Shown: piece after piece, positions 25,301 to 35,609 of the stretch
Layout: each line of letters begins with the position of its first letter
Position numbering within the stretch: position 1 is the first letter of the stretch
Assembly: GCA_019009955.1 (NCBI GenBank)
Contig: CM032228.1
Coordinates: 175,457,501 to 175,521,500 of the forward strand
DNA: 64,000 nucleotides
Source: Riptortus pedestris
Lineage: Eukaryota; Arthropoda; Insecta; Hemiptera; Alydidae
Direction of reading: 5' to 3'
Notes under the pieces: model-generated
The model's database searches: none
Seen by the model: only the letters and a program-made list of their open reading frames with translations
Told to the model about the DNA's origin: nothing
Position numbers and translations under genes: made by a program

Positions 25301-25790
25301 GCTGAAATGCAAATAATGATGATGAGAAAATCCGTTATTATTTTGGATGAAAACAAAGAGGGGACGGAACGCTGAATCATATTAAAATGAAATTGAATAA
25401 CCTTTCCCAGGGTCATAATCAGATTTTTGCAGAAAAACAAATCATAATTGGACATGAACTAATGTATATTTGTTTTACGAGACAATAGATTTTCCAATTA
25501 TAATACTTGTGATTTCATTACTAGCAGCTTTCCAAATAAAATAAAATTATAAACTGATTACAAAACTTTCTATTATATTTTATCGTAAGTATTAACGGGT
25601 ATAAATAATATCATTTGTTTTTATAATAACATTTTGAGTTTATATTTATTTTACTGAATGATGGCTGTTTCATTACGTAGTTGAAATGTGAATCATATTA
25701 TTCAGAGGCGAAATGTAAATGTGATTAGTTTATTGGAAAAATTCAATGTAGTAGATTCAGTATAGTGTTATCTACAATTATCTCTTTTGT
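22328..25790. other. no recognisable gene
   Basis: About 3.4 kb of intronic AT-rich DNA. Frames at 22438-22650, 22807-22995, 23708-23911, 23894-24112 and 25210-25455 show no recognisable domain. A region near 23390-23540 has a faint resemblance to a LINE C-terminus (SHTHF), too weak to call. Confidence 0.45.
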
Positions 25791-26020
25791 GGGCTCTGGG
25801 CCACCGTGTAGGTTCAAGAATACATAATTTATCCCGCACATGGTAAACGTCTAAAAATGCAGGATGAATGATTCTAAAGTCGAGTTCGATTCTCGCCTGA
25901 ACAACAGCAATTTTTTTAGCGATGAACTCATTAAATAAAATCCTTGGTCCCAACCTGGAGGCAATAGAGCAACCTGTACATAAACCGTCCCTATTAGCTA
26001 TGGCAACCATAAAATAATAG
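25791..26020 (+). repeat. tRNA-derived SINE, plus-strand copy
   Basis: Diverged member of the SINE family in the opposite orientation to the others. It starts GGGCTCTGGGCCACC, carries CATGGTAAAC and a B box GAGTTCGATTCTCGCC, then the body (GATGAACTCATTAAATAAAA, then TCCTTGGTCCCAACC) and GTCCCTATTAGC near the tail. No target-site duplication was identified. Confidence 0.65.
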
Positions 26021-26579
26021 TTAACTTCAATCAGTATTTTTTGTTCGGCCCATTCGAAACAGATGGGTTAAGATGAAGAAATGAATCTTTAAATATGGAA
26101 TATTCCACACAGAAATACAAATATACGTACATAAATACTTGGTGTTTCATGTACCCCCTCACACTCCTTTTCTTCGAGAGTTTTGAGTATTTAGAAATGA
26201 AACTTGGTAGCTGTTAGTTATATAGAGTGAAATTCCTTAAGGTGGTGAAATCCACTTTATAACCTTTATCAGTTCTTCTCCATTGCGGTAAACTCTGAAA
26301 TTTTCAATTGAACATCTTATTATTAGTGAAGGATTTTTAAAGTTTAAATTTCAAATTAAATTTTAAAACGGTTTTATATCGATAAATTTTCAATCTGACG
26401 AGTTATTAAAGCATAAATTTCGTAAAACAAAAATAATGCACACAGTTTCAGACTAATTTTTAATTATCTTCCTAAAGAAGCATTTCATAAAATAACAACG
26501 CTGTACATATTGAAGGTTAAAATTATCTTAAAATTCATACCTAGTAAAACATTTTAAGTGTTAACGCTGATTATAAAGT
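26021..26579. other. no recognisable gene
   Basis: AT-rich intronic sequence with no feature recognised. Confidence 0.5.
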
Positions 26580-26583
26580 TTAA

Positions 26584-27563
26584 CCCTAGTATTACCGACC
26601 TCTCCCAGGTCGCATGGATTACCAAGGGGGGGGGGGCTCCTCGAGCCCACAACCTTAAAAACCTTTTATTTTGGTTCTATAATTTTTTTAAAATTTTTAT
26701 TTCTATTGGATTATGTTTAATGAACGTTTCTTATGACACCTGTGGAAAAAAAAAATTAAAAAAAAAATTAAATACAAAAATAAAAATAAATTAAAAAAAA
26801 AAGTTCGGATGGGGAAAAAAGGATGACTTTAAATTAAATGTAATTTTATTCTACTGGAGAAACATATCTAAACCTTGTTAGAATAAAAAGTTATCTATAT
26901 CTAAGTTATTATAACATTATAATAGAATAATAATTTAAGAAAATATAATTATCAGATTCGTAATGCAATTATCGGTGCTTTTGCACAATAATTTTTTTTC
27001 CGAGTGTTTATCCAGGATGCAGCATGGACTAACTGTTCCCCTAGTTGGGAACAACCTAGAAAATCTTCTCTTTTCTAAAAAAGTACCTATCAGGAGCAAT
27101 AATTATAACCATCTCAGTAATATATTTTTATATGAAAAAAAATTATTTGGGGAGAATATATATATTTCTTTTTGAGAAAAAAAAAACTTGAGAAGGTTTG
27201 TGTATGTTAAAATTACATCAAAGTAATTATTATTTGAGCAATATAATTAATAACACTTAAATTACTAGTTAAAAGTAGTATTAAATATCAGTGGGCTCGA
27301 GGAGCCCCCCCTTGGTACTTAAGTGTATAACTACCCCTTGCATTGCCAAGGGGGGGGGGGCTCCTCGAGCCCACACGTCAAAAAAAATTTTTCTTCTCAA
27401 CATAGAAATTTTTTTATTTAATTTTATTGTTATGCCCTCACTCTAGGATGTTTTTCTGAGGAATACATAAAATATCAAAAATATCCCATTAAAATTGGGT
27501 GATAGGGAACAAAAACAAAAAGTTGTGGGCTCGAGGAGCCCCCCCCCCTTGGTAGTTCTAGGG
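26584..27563. mobile_element. piggyBac-type MITE with G-tract termini, composite
   Basis: Both ends abut TTAA (26580-26583 and 27564-27567). The element starts CCCTAGTATTACC and ends GGTAGTTCTAGGG, which matches the piggyBac rule of a TTAA target with CCCTAG-type tips. Close to each tip is ACCAAGG, a run of ten or so G residues and GGGCTCCTCGAGCCCAC (inverted at the right end). The middle (about 27291-27378) holds two further copies of this terminal block, facing away from each other around ACTTAAGTGTATAACTACCC. The unit is therefore best read as two related MITEs joined or nested. It encodes no transposase. Confidence 0.75.
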
Positions 27564-27652
27564 TTAAACTTCTAATATGTAGTTTCGCCGATAACTTCAA
27601 ACGCCTGTCATTCGAGTTTGCTCGGCCAACCGAAGCAACTGAAAAAAAGTCC

Positions 27653-28137
27653 GTCACGTAGGGGCTGCGTAAACTAAGCAGATTTCCCACGTGAAGTTTT
27701 ACAATAGAGACATCTGCCCAAAAACAAGTGTAGTAAGTAGTAAGGGATCACTAAACTTATACACGAGGGACGAATAGTTACGAAAACGGCCGCCAGAGCT
27801 CTCTTCGGAAAGTACCAAACTGCTCACTCCTGCCGACTAATGCAGAATACAAATCCAAATATCTCGGTTAATATTCAAGATACAGAATAAATGTATAAAA
27901 CAATATTTATAGTAAATTTAATTTGCCATAAGATTGATTCTATACAATTTTTCGATCCGACGCTAATAACGGAGATATTTTGAATTTTCCGAAAATCCCC
28001 CCTCTCCCACTGGTCCGATTTCAGCCATTAACGAACTTGATCTTCCTTTTTACATAAAACGATTAAATTCCGAGTTTGGTAACGATCAAACAAAAATTGC
28101 GACCACTAGAGCGTTAATAGACAAATATATATATATA
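27653..28137 (-). repeat. HINE-like element, copy 7, left part
   Basis: This is the left half of a family member. It begins AAAAAAAGTCCGTCACG, carries GGGGCTGCGTAAACTAAGC and the subterminal AGCAGATTTCCC, and runs to GCGACCACTAGAGCGTTAAT and the start of a TA array. The copy is interrupted there by 4.3 kb of other transposons and resumes at 32463. Confidence 0.75.
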
Positions 28138-28289
28138 AGGTCCGGGACAAAAAGATAGCCCACCCTATATTTTTTCTCTTAATCAATAGGGGTTAAGGAT
28201 TCATTAAGAATTAAGGTTTCATTAAGGATTAAGGATCCATTAAGGATTAAGGAGGTAGGAAAAACAGCTTGTGAGAATTAATATTATTA

Positions 28290-29486
28290 CTTGATTTGGG
28301 GTAAGACAAAAAGATAGCACACCTATTGTTTCTTTACAAAGAAAACCAAATCCCTCTGGGTAGACAAGGCTAATCCAGTTCTGTTTATTCTTTTAAGTTG
28401 TTAACATTATTTTAGTGAGATGGGACGAGCAAAATCATTATCACCAGGTGAAAAAAATATCATTCAGCGAATGAAAAATCGAGGGTTTTGTATTTCCGAT
28501 ATTTCAAAAAATACCGGTAGGAGTAGAAAAGTGATTTTAAATTTTTTGAAGTCTCCAGAAAGCTATGGGACGAAGAAATCTGGAAGGCCGCCGGCTTTAA
28601 CAACACGGTAAAAACGAGCAATTTTAAGGGTTGCATCCAACTCATCATTAACGGCCCGTCAAATTGTGGCTAGAGCTGGTGTAGTGACGACTTTGAAAAA
28701 CGTCCAAGGATCATTCATGCAGCTCCTCACATTAAAAGAAAGAAAATGAAAGGTATGCCACCTCTAAGCATGGCGCATAAAGAAAGGCGTAAGGAGCTTG
28801 CCCGTGAACATGTCCAATGGAAAGACGAGTGGAAAGAAATCTTGTTCACCGACGAAAAAAAAAATCAACCTCGACGGTCCTGATGGCTGGGCTCACTATT
28901 ACCATGATCTACGGAAAGAAGAAAAAATGTTTTCCAAGAGGCAAATGGGAGGAGGCAGCGTCATGATATGGGGAGGCATTGGCTATGATCACAAAACTGA
29001 TATCGTGTTTATTTCTGGCAATATGTTAATTTGTTAGAAAACCAACTACAAAAATATTTTGAACTTGTTCCTAAAGAGAACGTAATTTTTCAACAAGATA
29101 ATGCTCCGGTTCATACGGCGAAAGTTGCAAAAGAATTTTTTAGAAAAGGAAGGGTCAGAATTATAGATTGGCCGGCTCGTTCCCCGGACTTTAATATCAT
29201 CGAAAATGTATGGGGACATCTTGCTAGAAGTGTTTACAGTGGGAGCCGACAATTTGAGTGTGTTGAAGAATTAAAAAAAACAATTCAGGAGGAGTGGACC
29301 AAACTACCTCAAGAGTTGATTCGTCGCCATTTTAACTCACTTTCAAATCGTATGATTGCTGCATTAGAAAAAGGTGGTGCGTATACAGGATATTGAATTT
29401 TCATTTGTTTCTTTTAATGTATTTTTAATAAAGGATTTTATTATTATTGTTCACTGTGCTATCTTTTTGTCTTACCCCAAATCAAG
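28290..29486 (+). mobile_element. Tc1-like transposon (inner)
   Basis: This 1.2-kb element has inverted ends CTTGATTTGGGGTAAGACAA at 28290 and its mirror finishing at 29486, each followed outward by TA (28288-28289 and 29487-29488). It contains a decayed DD34E transposase on the plus strand. Size and target agree with the Tc1 group. Confidence 0.85.
28420..29396 (+). pseudogene. Tc1-family DD34E transposase, broken
   Basis: The N-terminal part (MGRAKSLSPGEK at 28420) carries a paired-like helix-turn-helix with the GRPP linker (KKSGRPPALTTR), then meets a stop at 28609-28611. The middle contains further stops, and a slip in the A-run after the first catalytic Asp codon (28851-28853, in LFTDEK). 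The C-terminal frame 29031-29396 is intact. It has QQDNAPVHTA (second Asp, 29097-29099) and WPARSPDFNIIENVWG (Glu, 29202-29204), and the 34 residues between them fit DD34E. It ends ALEKGGAYTGY. All three catalytic codons are still visible, so decay is recent or moderate, but the gene cannot make a full protein. Confidence 0.85.
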
Positions 29487-29656
29487 TATTATTTATTAAT
29501 TCTTACAAATTATTTTTTTCCGACTCCTATTAGATTGATCATCGGTTCAAATTTGAGCAGAATACACTACATATTAATAAATACAAATTATATCAATAGT
29601 TAAAAATGATTAAGAGAAAAAATATAGGGTGGGCTATCTTTTTGTCCCGGACCTTA

Positions 29657-31059
29657 TATATAAAATTGTAACCTCTGTCTGTACATTAATTTTTTTCGCG
29701 AAATTTCACGATAACTTTTCGTTTCACATGTCATAGACACCATAACTGCATTTGGTTTCTTTGGTGTCTGTTTGTTTGTTTATTTGTTTGTTTGTTACCT
29801 TTTCACGCATAAACGGCTGAACCGAATTTTATGAAACTTGGTATGTATATTACTACTAACCCAACTTAGACTTTAGGCTATATTAATTTTCTCTGAGACG
29901 AACAGGAGTGGGGGTTATAGGGAAAGCCTGAAATTAAAAATAGCGATATTTCGTTTTCTATTGGTTTTTCGGTAAATATGCACATAACAAAAGTTGTTTA
30001 TTTTGTTATTTAGAGTAACTTTTGTTATATACCCATTTGTCGTATACCGAAGTTTAAATGCGTTATATGCTAAAAATTATAGAGGGAATCAACAATTTTA
30101 TTTGGCACAAAAGACTCAACCAAACTAAACCAAACTCACTATGTGAATTAATACTAACGATTTCCTTATAATAAGCCATACTAACATTTCTAGGGACGGG
30201 CAGGAGTGGGGGTTATAAGGGAGGCCTGAAATTAAAAATAGCGATATTTCGTTTCCTATTGGTTTTTCGGCACATATGCACATAACAAAAGTTGTTTATT
30301 TTGTTATTTAGAGTAACTTTTGTTATACACACTTTTTCCGTATACCCAATTATAAACGAGATATACGCTGAAACCTATAGCGGAAGTGAAGAATTTTATT
30401 TGGGACGAAAGACCCAACCGAAATAAATAAAACTCGGTATGTGTATTAGCACTAACGCTTTCATTATAACAAGCCATACCAATATTTCTTGGGACGGGCA
30501 GGAGTGGGGGTTGTAAGGGAGGCCTGAATTTAAAAATAGCGGTATTTCGTTTTCTATTCGTTTTTCGGCAAATAAGAACATAACAAAAGTTGTTTATTTG
30601 GTTATTTAGAGTAACATTTGTAATATTATTTTTTTTCTTTTAACAAAGTATAAACGAGATATACACTATAAACTAAAGCGGGAGTCAACATAAACATTGG
30701 GCGCTAACGATTATACCGAACTTAAAAAAACTCAGAAAAATTGATATGCTCAACAATTCATTCCAATTTGAACTATGAGGTACCTCACTTGGAAAAATTA
30801 ATTCAAATCTATGTTAATATTTTGTCCTTAATAACTGAAATCTATGCATAATGCACAGGAGACGGGAAACATGACAATTTGGAGGACAGTGACTTACATA
30901 AAAAATTAATTTTATTATTAACAAATTCCAACAAGGGGTATTAACCCTAAACACTGGGATGGGTAAATGTCAAAATTGTGCAAAATAAAGCCTTGCCAAA
31001 AATATACCATCACCATTCAGCCTCAAATGAATTCCCGAGCGAAGCCGGGTATCTGAGCT

Positions 31060-31061
<2 letters not shown>
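29657..31061 (+). mobile_element. Helitron-like element A (non-autonomous)
   Basis: The start is obscured by the TA array. Sequence from AAAATTGTAACCTCTGTCTG onwards is shared with element B. The 3' end has the hairpin CCCGAGCGAAGCCGGG followed by TATCTGAGCTTG; the last four bases are CTTG instead of the usual CTAG. Inside are three direct repeats of about 298 bp, each marked by AGGAGTGGGGGTT (29904, 30203, 30500). No Rep or helicase coding is present. The GTTTGTTTGTTTATTTG motif lies near the 5' side. Confidence 0.7.

Positions 31062-31111
<50 letters not shown>
31062..31111. repeat. TA microsatellite between two Helitron-like elements
   Basis: About 25 TA units separate the 3' end of element A from the 5' end of element B. 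It is probably a surviving slice of the host HINE microsatellite. Confidence 0.85.
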
Positions 31112-31122
<11 letters not shown>

Positions 31123-32462
31123 GTAACCTCTGTCTGTACATTGATTTTTTTCGCGAAATTTCACGATAACTTTTCGTTTCACATGTCATAGACACCATAA
31201 CTGCATTTGGTTTCTTTGGTGTCTGTTTGTTTGTTTATTTGTTTGTTTGTTACCTTTTCACGCATAAACGGCTGAACCGAATTTTATGAAATTTCGTATG
31301 TATCTTACTACTAACCCAACTTAGACTTTAGGCTATATTAATATCCTCTGAGACGAACAGAAGTGGGGGGTTATAAGGGAAGCCAGAAATTAAAAATAGC
31401 GATATTTCGTTTCCTATTGGTTTTTCGGCAAATATGAACATAACAAAAGTTGTTTACTTTGTTATTTAGAGTAACTTTTGTTATATACACTTTTATCGTA
31501 TACCAAATTATAAACGAGATATACGCTAAAACCTATAGCGGAAGTGAAGAATTTTATTTGGGACTAAAGACACAACCGATATAAATAAAACTCGGTATCT
31601 GTATTAGCACTAACGCTTTCATTATAACAAGCCATACCAACATTTCTACGACGGGCAGGAGTGGGGGTTGTAAGGGAGGCCTAAATATAAAAATAGCGGT
31701 ATTTCGTTTTCTATTCGTTTTTCAGCAAATATGAACATAACAAAAGTTGTTTATTTTGTTAATTAGAGTAACTTTTGCCATATTCATTTTTGTCTTTTAA
31801 CAAAGTATAAACGAGATATACACTATAAACTTAAGTGGGAGTAAACTATTTCATTGTACGCTATCGATTAAACCGAACTTAAAAAAACTCGGTATGTCAA
31901 TTAGCATTAATTCTTTCATGATTATAAGCTATATTAAAATTTTTAGGTTAGAACGGGAGTGGGGGTTATAAGGGAGGCCTGAAATAAAAATTCGCGATAT
32001 TTCATTTTCTATTTGTTTTTCGACAAACATGCACATAACAAAAGTTGTTTACTTTGTTATTTAGATTAACTTTTGTTTTATACATTTCTCCAGGAACAAT
32101 GTGTGGAGCAAGTAATTTGCTTAGAAATATTGATATGCTCAACAATTCATTCCAATTTGAACTATGAGGTACCTCACCTGGAAAAATTAATTCAAATTAT
32201 AATATATTATAATATTTTGTCCTTAATAATTTAAATCTATGCATAATGCACAGGAAACGGGAATATGACAATAATGGAGGACAGTGATGTCTTACATAAG
32301 AAATTAATTTTATTATTAACAAATCCACAAAAACGACGGGTATTAACCCTAAACACTGGGATGGGTAAATGTCAAAATTGTGCAAAATAAAGCCTTGCCA
32401 AAAAAATATCATCACCATTCAGCCTCAAATCAATTCCCGGGCGAAGCCGGGTATCTGAGCTA
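31112..32462 (+). mobile_element. Helitron-like element B (non-autonomous)
   Basis: Closely similar to element A over its length. It ends with a perfect hairpin CCCGGGCGAAGCCGGG, then TATCTGAGCTAG at 32462, followed by T, as expected for Helitron insertion between A and T. Three internal units of about 298 bp are marked at 31359, 31657 and 31956. There is no coding capacity for RepHel. Confidence 0.8.
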
Positions 32463-32597
32463 GTATATATAAAATTTTGAACGGACCTCATTTTCGTCAT
32501 CTCCTGGGTAGGATCGATGGACATTTGAAGAAATTTTTCGAAACTCGCGTCATGAGTACGACCTCAATAGCTGATTTCCCTTAAGGGAAATATGCTA
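32463..32597 (-). repeat. HINE-like element, copy 7, right part
   Basis: This continues the copy begun at 27653: short TA remnant, GAACGGACCTCATTTTCGTC, GATCGATGGACATTTGAAG, CTCAATAGCTGATTTCCC and the terminal palindrome with ATGCTAA. Together the two parts make one almost full-length element with about 4.3 kb inserted in its microsatellite. Confidence 0.75.
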
Positions 32598-35500
32598 AAA
32601 TGATGACAGGTCATTATGGGAAATTTAATTTTCAAATGATTTTACTCTTTACGATTGCTTCCAAAGGCCGTATACGCGAATGTCAGTAGACACCGTAAAA
32701 AATTCACACTTTTTCATAGAAATGTTCATTTACTAGTACACGTATCTTCAAGAAGAAGTATCTCAACCTAATACATTATTAATATTTTACTGATAATGAT
32801 TGACTTGTAGAAGTACTTGTCGGAGGATATTGAAGTAGTATATATTAATTAGTATATTAAATGTGTAATCGTCTCAAGGATCCTTTCAGTTTCCTAATCC
32901 TCAGAGGCAATACTCTTCTTATTTGTTATCTGTTAACGAAGAAGTATTCAGTTTATAAACGAGTGAAGTTCCTTTTTTTTTCAAAATTTATGGACTAGTT
33001 GTTAATAGTACTCGAAAGAGTTGCTTCAACAGTGAACTCGTATTAGCAGTGTTTCACATTATTTTCAGTAAGGATCCAAGATTTATGCAATCCCAATAAA
33101 CACGGAAAAAAGTTTCAAAAATAAATGCAATTAGAAATGTTTTATTATTGTTTACGTTATGGTTTTTGATATTTCCGTGTTCAATATTAATTAACTCATG
33201 TTTCAAAAATAAATTAAGTTTAACTCAATGATTCTAAGATCTGTTTAATAAATAAATAATTTGTGAAAGTAGGTTGTGCGTCCTCCATTTTCTTAACTTC
33301 CACCTTCATTTTGGGCATTGGTAGGTGGAAATACATTATCAAGAAATCCATTATAACAAACAGCCAAAAATAGCTCTGTGGCCATGCAATCAAGATCAGC
33401 ATGCAAACTCATCGAAGAAATAAAAGTTCTATGAATTCGTGCTATCGGTAGCAAAAATAAACCTCTATAAAAGAACAAATTCTTGGCTTAGATGTATATC
33501 TGTTTTCATCTCATTACTCATGCTTTCACCAATCTCCTTTATAAACGTGGCCGCTTTTGATGTACCTTTTGAACAAGAAAATGGTGTTCCTGCAGCGCTT
33601 GAGTGCGTCCTTGATAGATGGGGGTGGAATAAATTACTTTTACGAAATTACCAAGTGATGAGGCACTTGGGATTTTGTAGGATTTTCTTTTCTTTTTATT
33701 ATTGTTTATTTGAAATAGGTTGGTAAACACAACTTATTTAAAACTGTAATAATAAAGCTGCTTAGCAAACTGTTTTCCCTCAGGGGAAATCTGCTAATAG
33801 AAATAATAATGAAAACATGCAAAATAATATACTTCTACTGAAATTCGTATCGAGACAAGTAAAGTCCGCTTCGAAGAAAAAGCGTTGACAACCGAACCCC
33901 AGCAATGCCTCTTCACTTCCCCTTTATTTTCTAAATTTTCAAATTCAGACCAAATATCCAAAAAATCAGCTAGCAGAGTGAGTACTTCTAAGACAATAGA
34001 AGATGCACTGTGTGTTTAAATGAATGTTAGATGTGCCCGGTGTATTATGGGTAAATTCAGCGATCAGCAGGTTGAAACCTAATCCGGGTTGGAACATTTC
34101 TATACTGAAAGAGTGAATGAACCCAAACCAGCTGATAGCCACACGATTGAGGGAACAATCCTGAGTCAAAAGAATAAAATAAATGTTATCTCCTCTTTTG
34201 TCTTTATAACCCAGCCCCTCCCATTCCACAGTCTTCTTAATTTTAAATTTCTTAATAGAAGTGTTTTCTGATATTACTAGCGTACTATTTTATAGAAAAA
34301 TAGTTTGTAAATTAAATCTAAGTCTAAAAAATAAAATGTGTTTAAAAGTTATTCAGGATTTTACATATATATTTATTTATTTTCAAACTTACATACGGAA
34401 AAAATGTTGATTATGTTGATTAATACATTATCCTATTAATTATGAAAATTGAATAGATAAATGGTGTAAGTATATAAATTGTGGGCCTTGAAAGAAGTCA
34501 TAAATGTCGTCAAAGTGTTGGGAAAAGCTGGTTATTTAAATGTATTGTCACCCTTCAGGAGGGAATAGCATAAATCACTGAACGTGATAATGAGTTAGCT
34601 AAGCAGGGCTAAATTAAAATGAAACTGATGAAGTACCAAGAGCATCTCGAGGGAGGTTTATCAAGTAATAAAAATCAAATGGATTGAAGATATAAGTTCC
34701 ATCAGAATGGGAAGAAAAGATAATTACCCCTAAACATAAAAAGGACAACACATTTATAAGTGAAAATGTTTGAATACACCTTCTCCTGTTGATTGTAAGG
34801 ATGATGAAAAGATGCTGGGAAAGTACCAGAGATAGATTTCTATTCAACAAGAGAGATTCACCACGATCGCCGCTTATCTAGGCAAATGCTATAAATTAGA
34901 TAAAGATGCTTTTTAGTCGGTGGTAAAGTCATGTAAGTTTATCAGATTGCCAGGGATTATTCAGGACATCAGTTGTTGTATTATCAATTCCAGGGCTCTT
35001 CGGTAGAAACAACTTTGGCATCGAGTTTACCTCTGACTTAACTAGTGCTCTTTTTTGACGCTGGATGTGTCAATCCAAAAAATGAAGTTAATCTTGGTGT
35101 TAGGTGTATAACAGGCTTACACTACATGTTATGGAAGAGTGATACGAGTAGCCCAATGCCCGGCTCTTATAATAAGTGTAGAAATGACAAGTATTTGAGA
35201 ATCAAATGAAGGAAAACTGGGAGAGCCAGGTGTTTCCCAAACCAATTGGGAGCTTGATGTAATACGTTCAGACGTTGTCTTAGAAGGATAGTTTGGGAGA
35301 GCAAAATAAAAATAAGTATATAAAATAAACAATTACCGTACAACACAGACGTGCCAAGCACTAGAGAACAATTTTCGTTTCTCCAAGCAGGAAAGATGCA
35401 ACTAAAATAAATTATCATCAAACTAGCACGTATCCAGTTGGACTCTGGAGCATGAAAATTGGACAAGCCTTCTGCACATGTACCTTAAGCATACTTTGCG

Positions 35501-35609
35501 CAGTGGGATCCTGTTTTCATTTGAGATCTTAAGAAAGTTAATTAGTATAATTGTATATAATCCTTACTGAGACCAATTAAAGTATTTCGCGCAAAAAATT
35601 AAGTGAATG
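32598..35609. other. no recognisable gene; one HINE terminus relic
   Basis: Intronic AT-rich DNA. Positions 33770-33798 hold an isolated family terminus (TTTTCCCTCAGGGGAAATCT, then GCTAA). The frames at 33439-33726, 33966-34229, 34614-34850 and 35167-35466 show no domain. Confidence 0.5.

Larger units (their letters stand above)
28138..29654. mobile_element. palindromic TA-target element hosting a Tc1 element
   Basis: Outer inverted repeats of about 47 bases run from AGGTCCGGGACAAAAAGATA at 28138 to the mirror TATCTTTTTGTCCCGGACCT ending at 29654. Each is flanked by TA within the HINE TA array. The stretches between the outer repeat and the inner Tc1 (28185-28289 and 29487-29606) are also partly complementary near the inner element (GTGAGAATTAATA against TATTAATTCTTAC). 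The outer element may therefore have been a near-palindromic MITE hit at its centre. The outer tip shares GACAAAAAGATAGC with the inner Tc1 tip, so the two are relatives. Confidence 0.7.
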
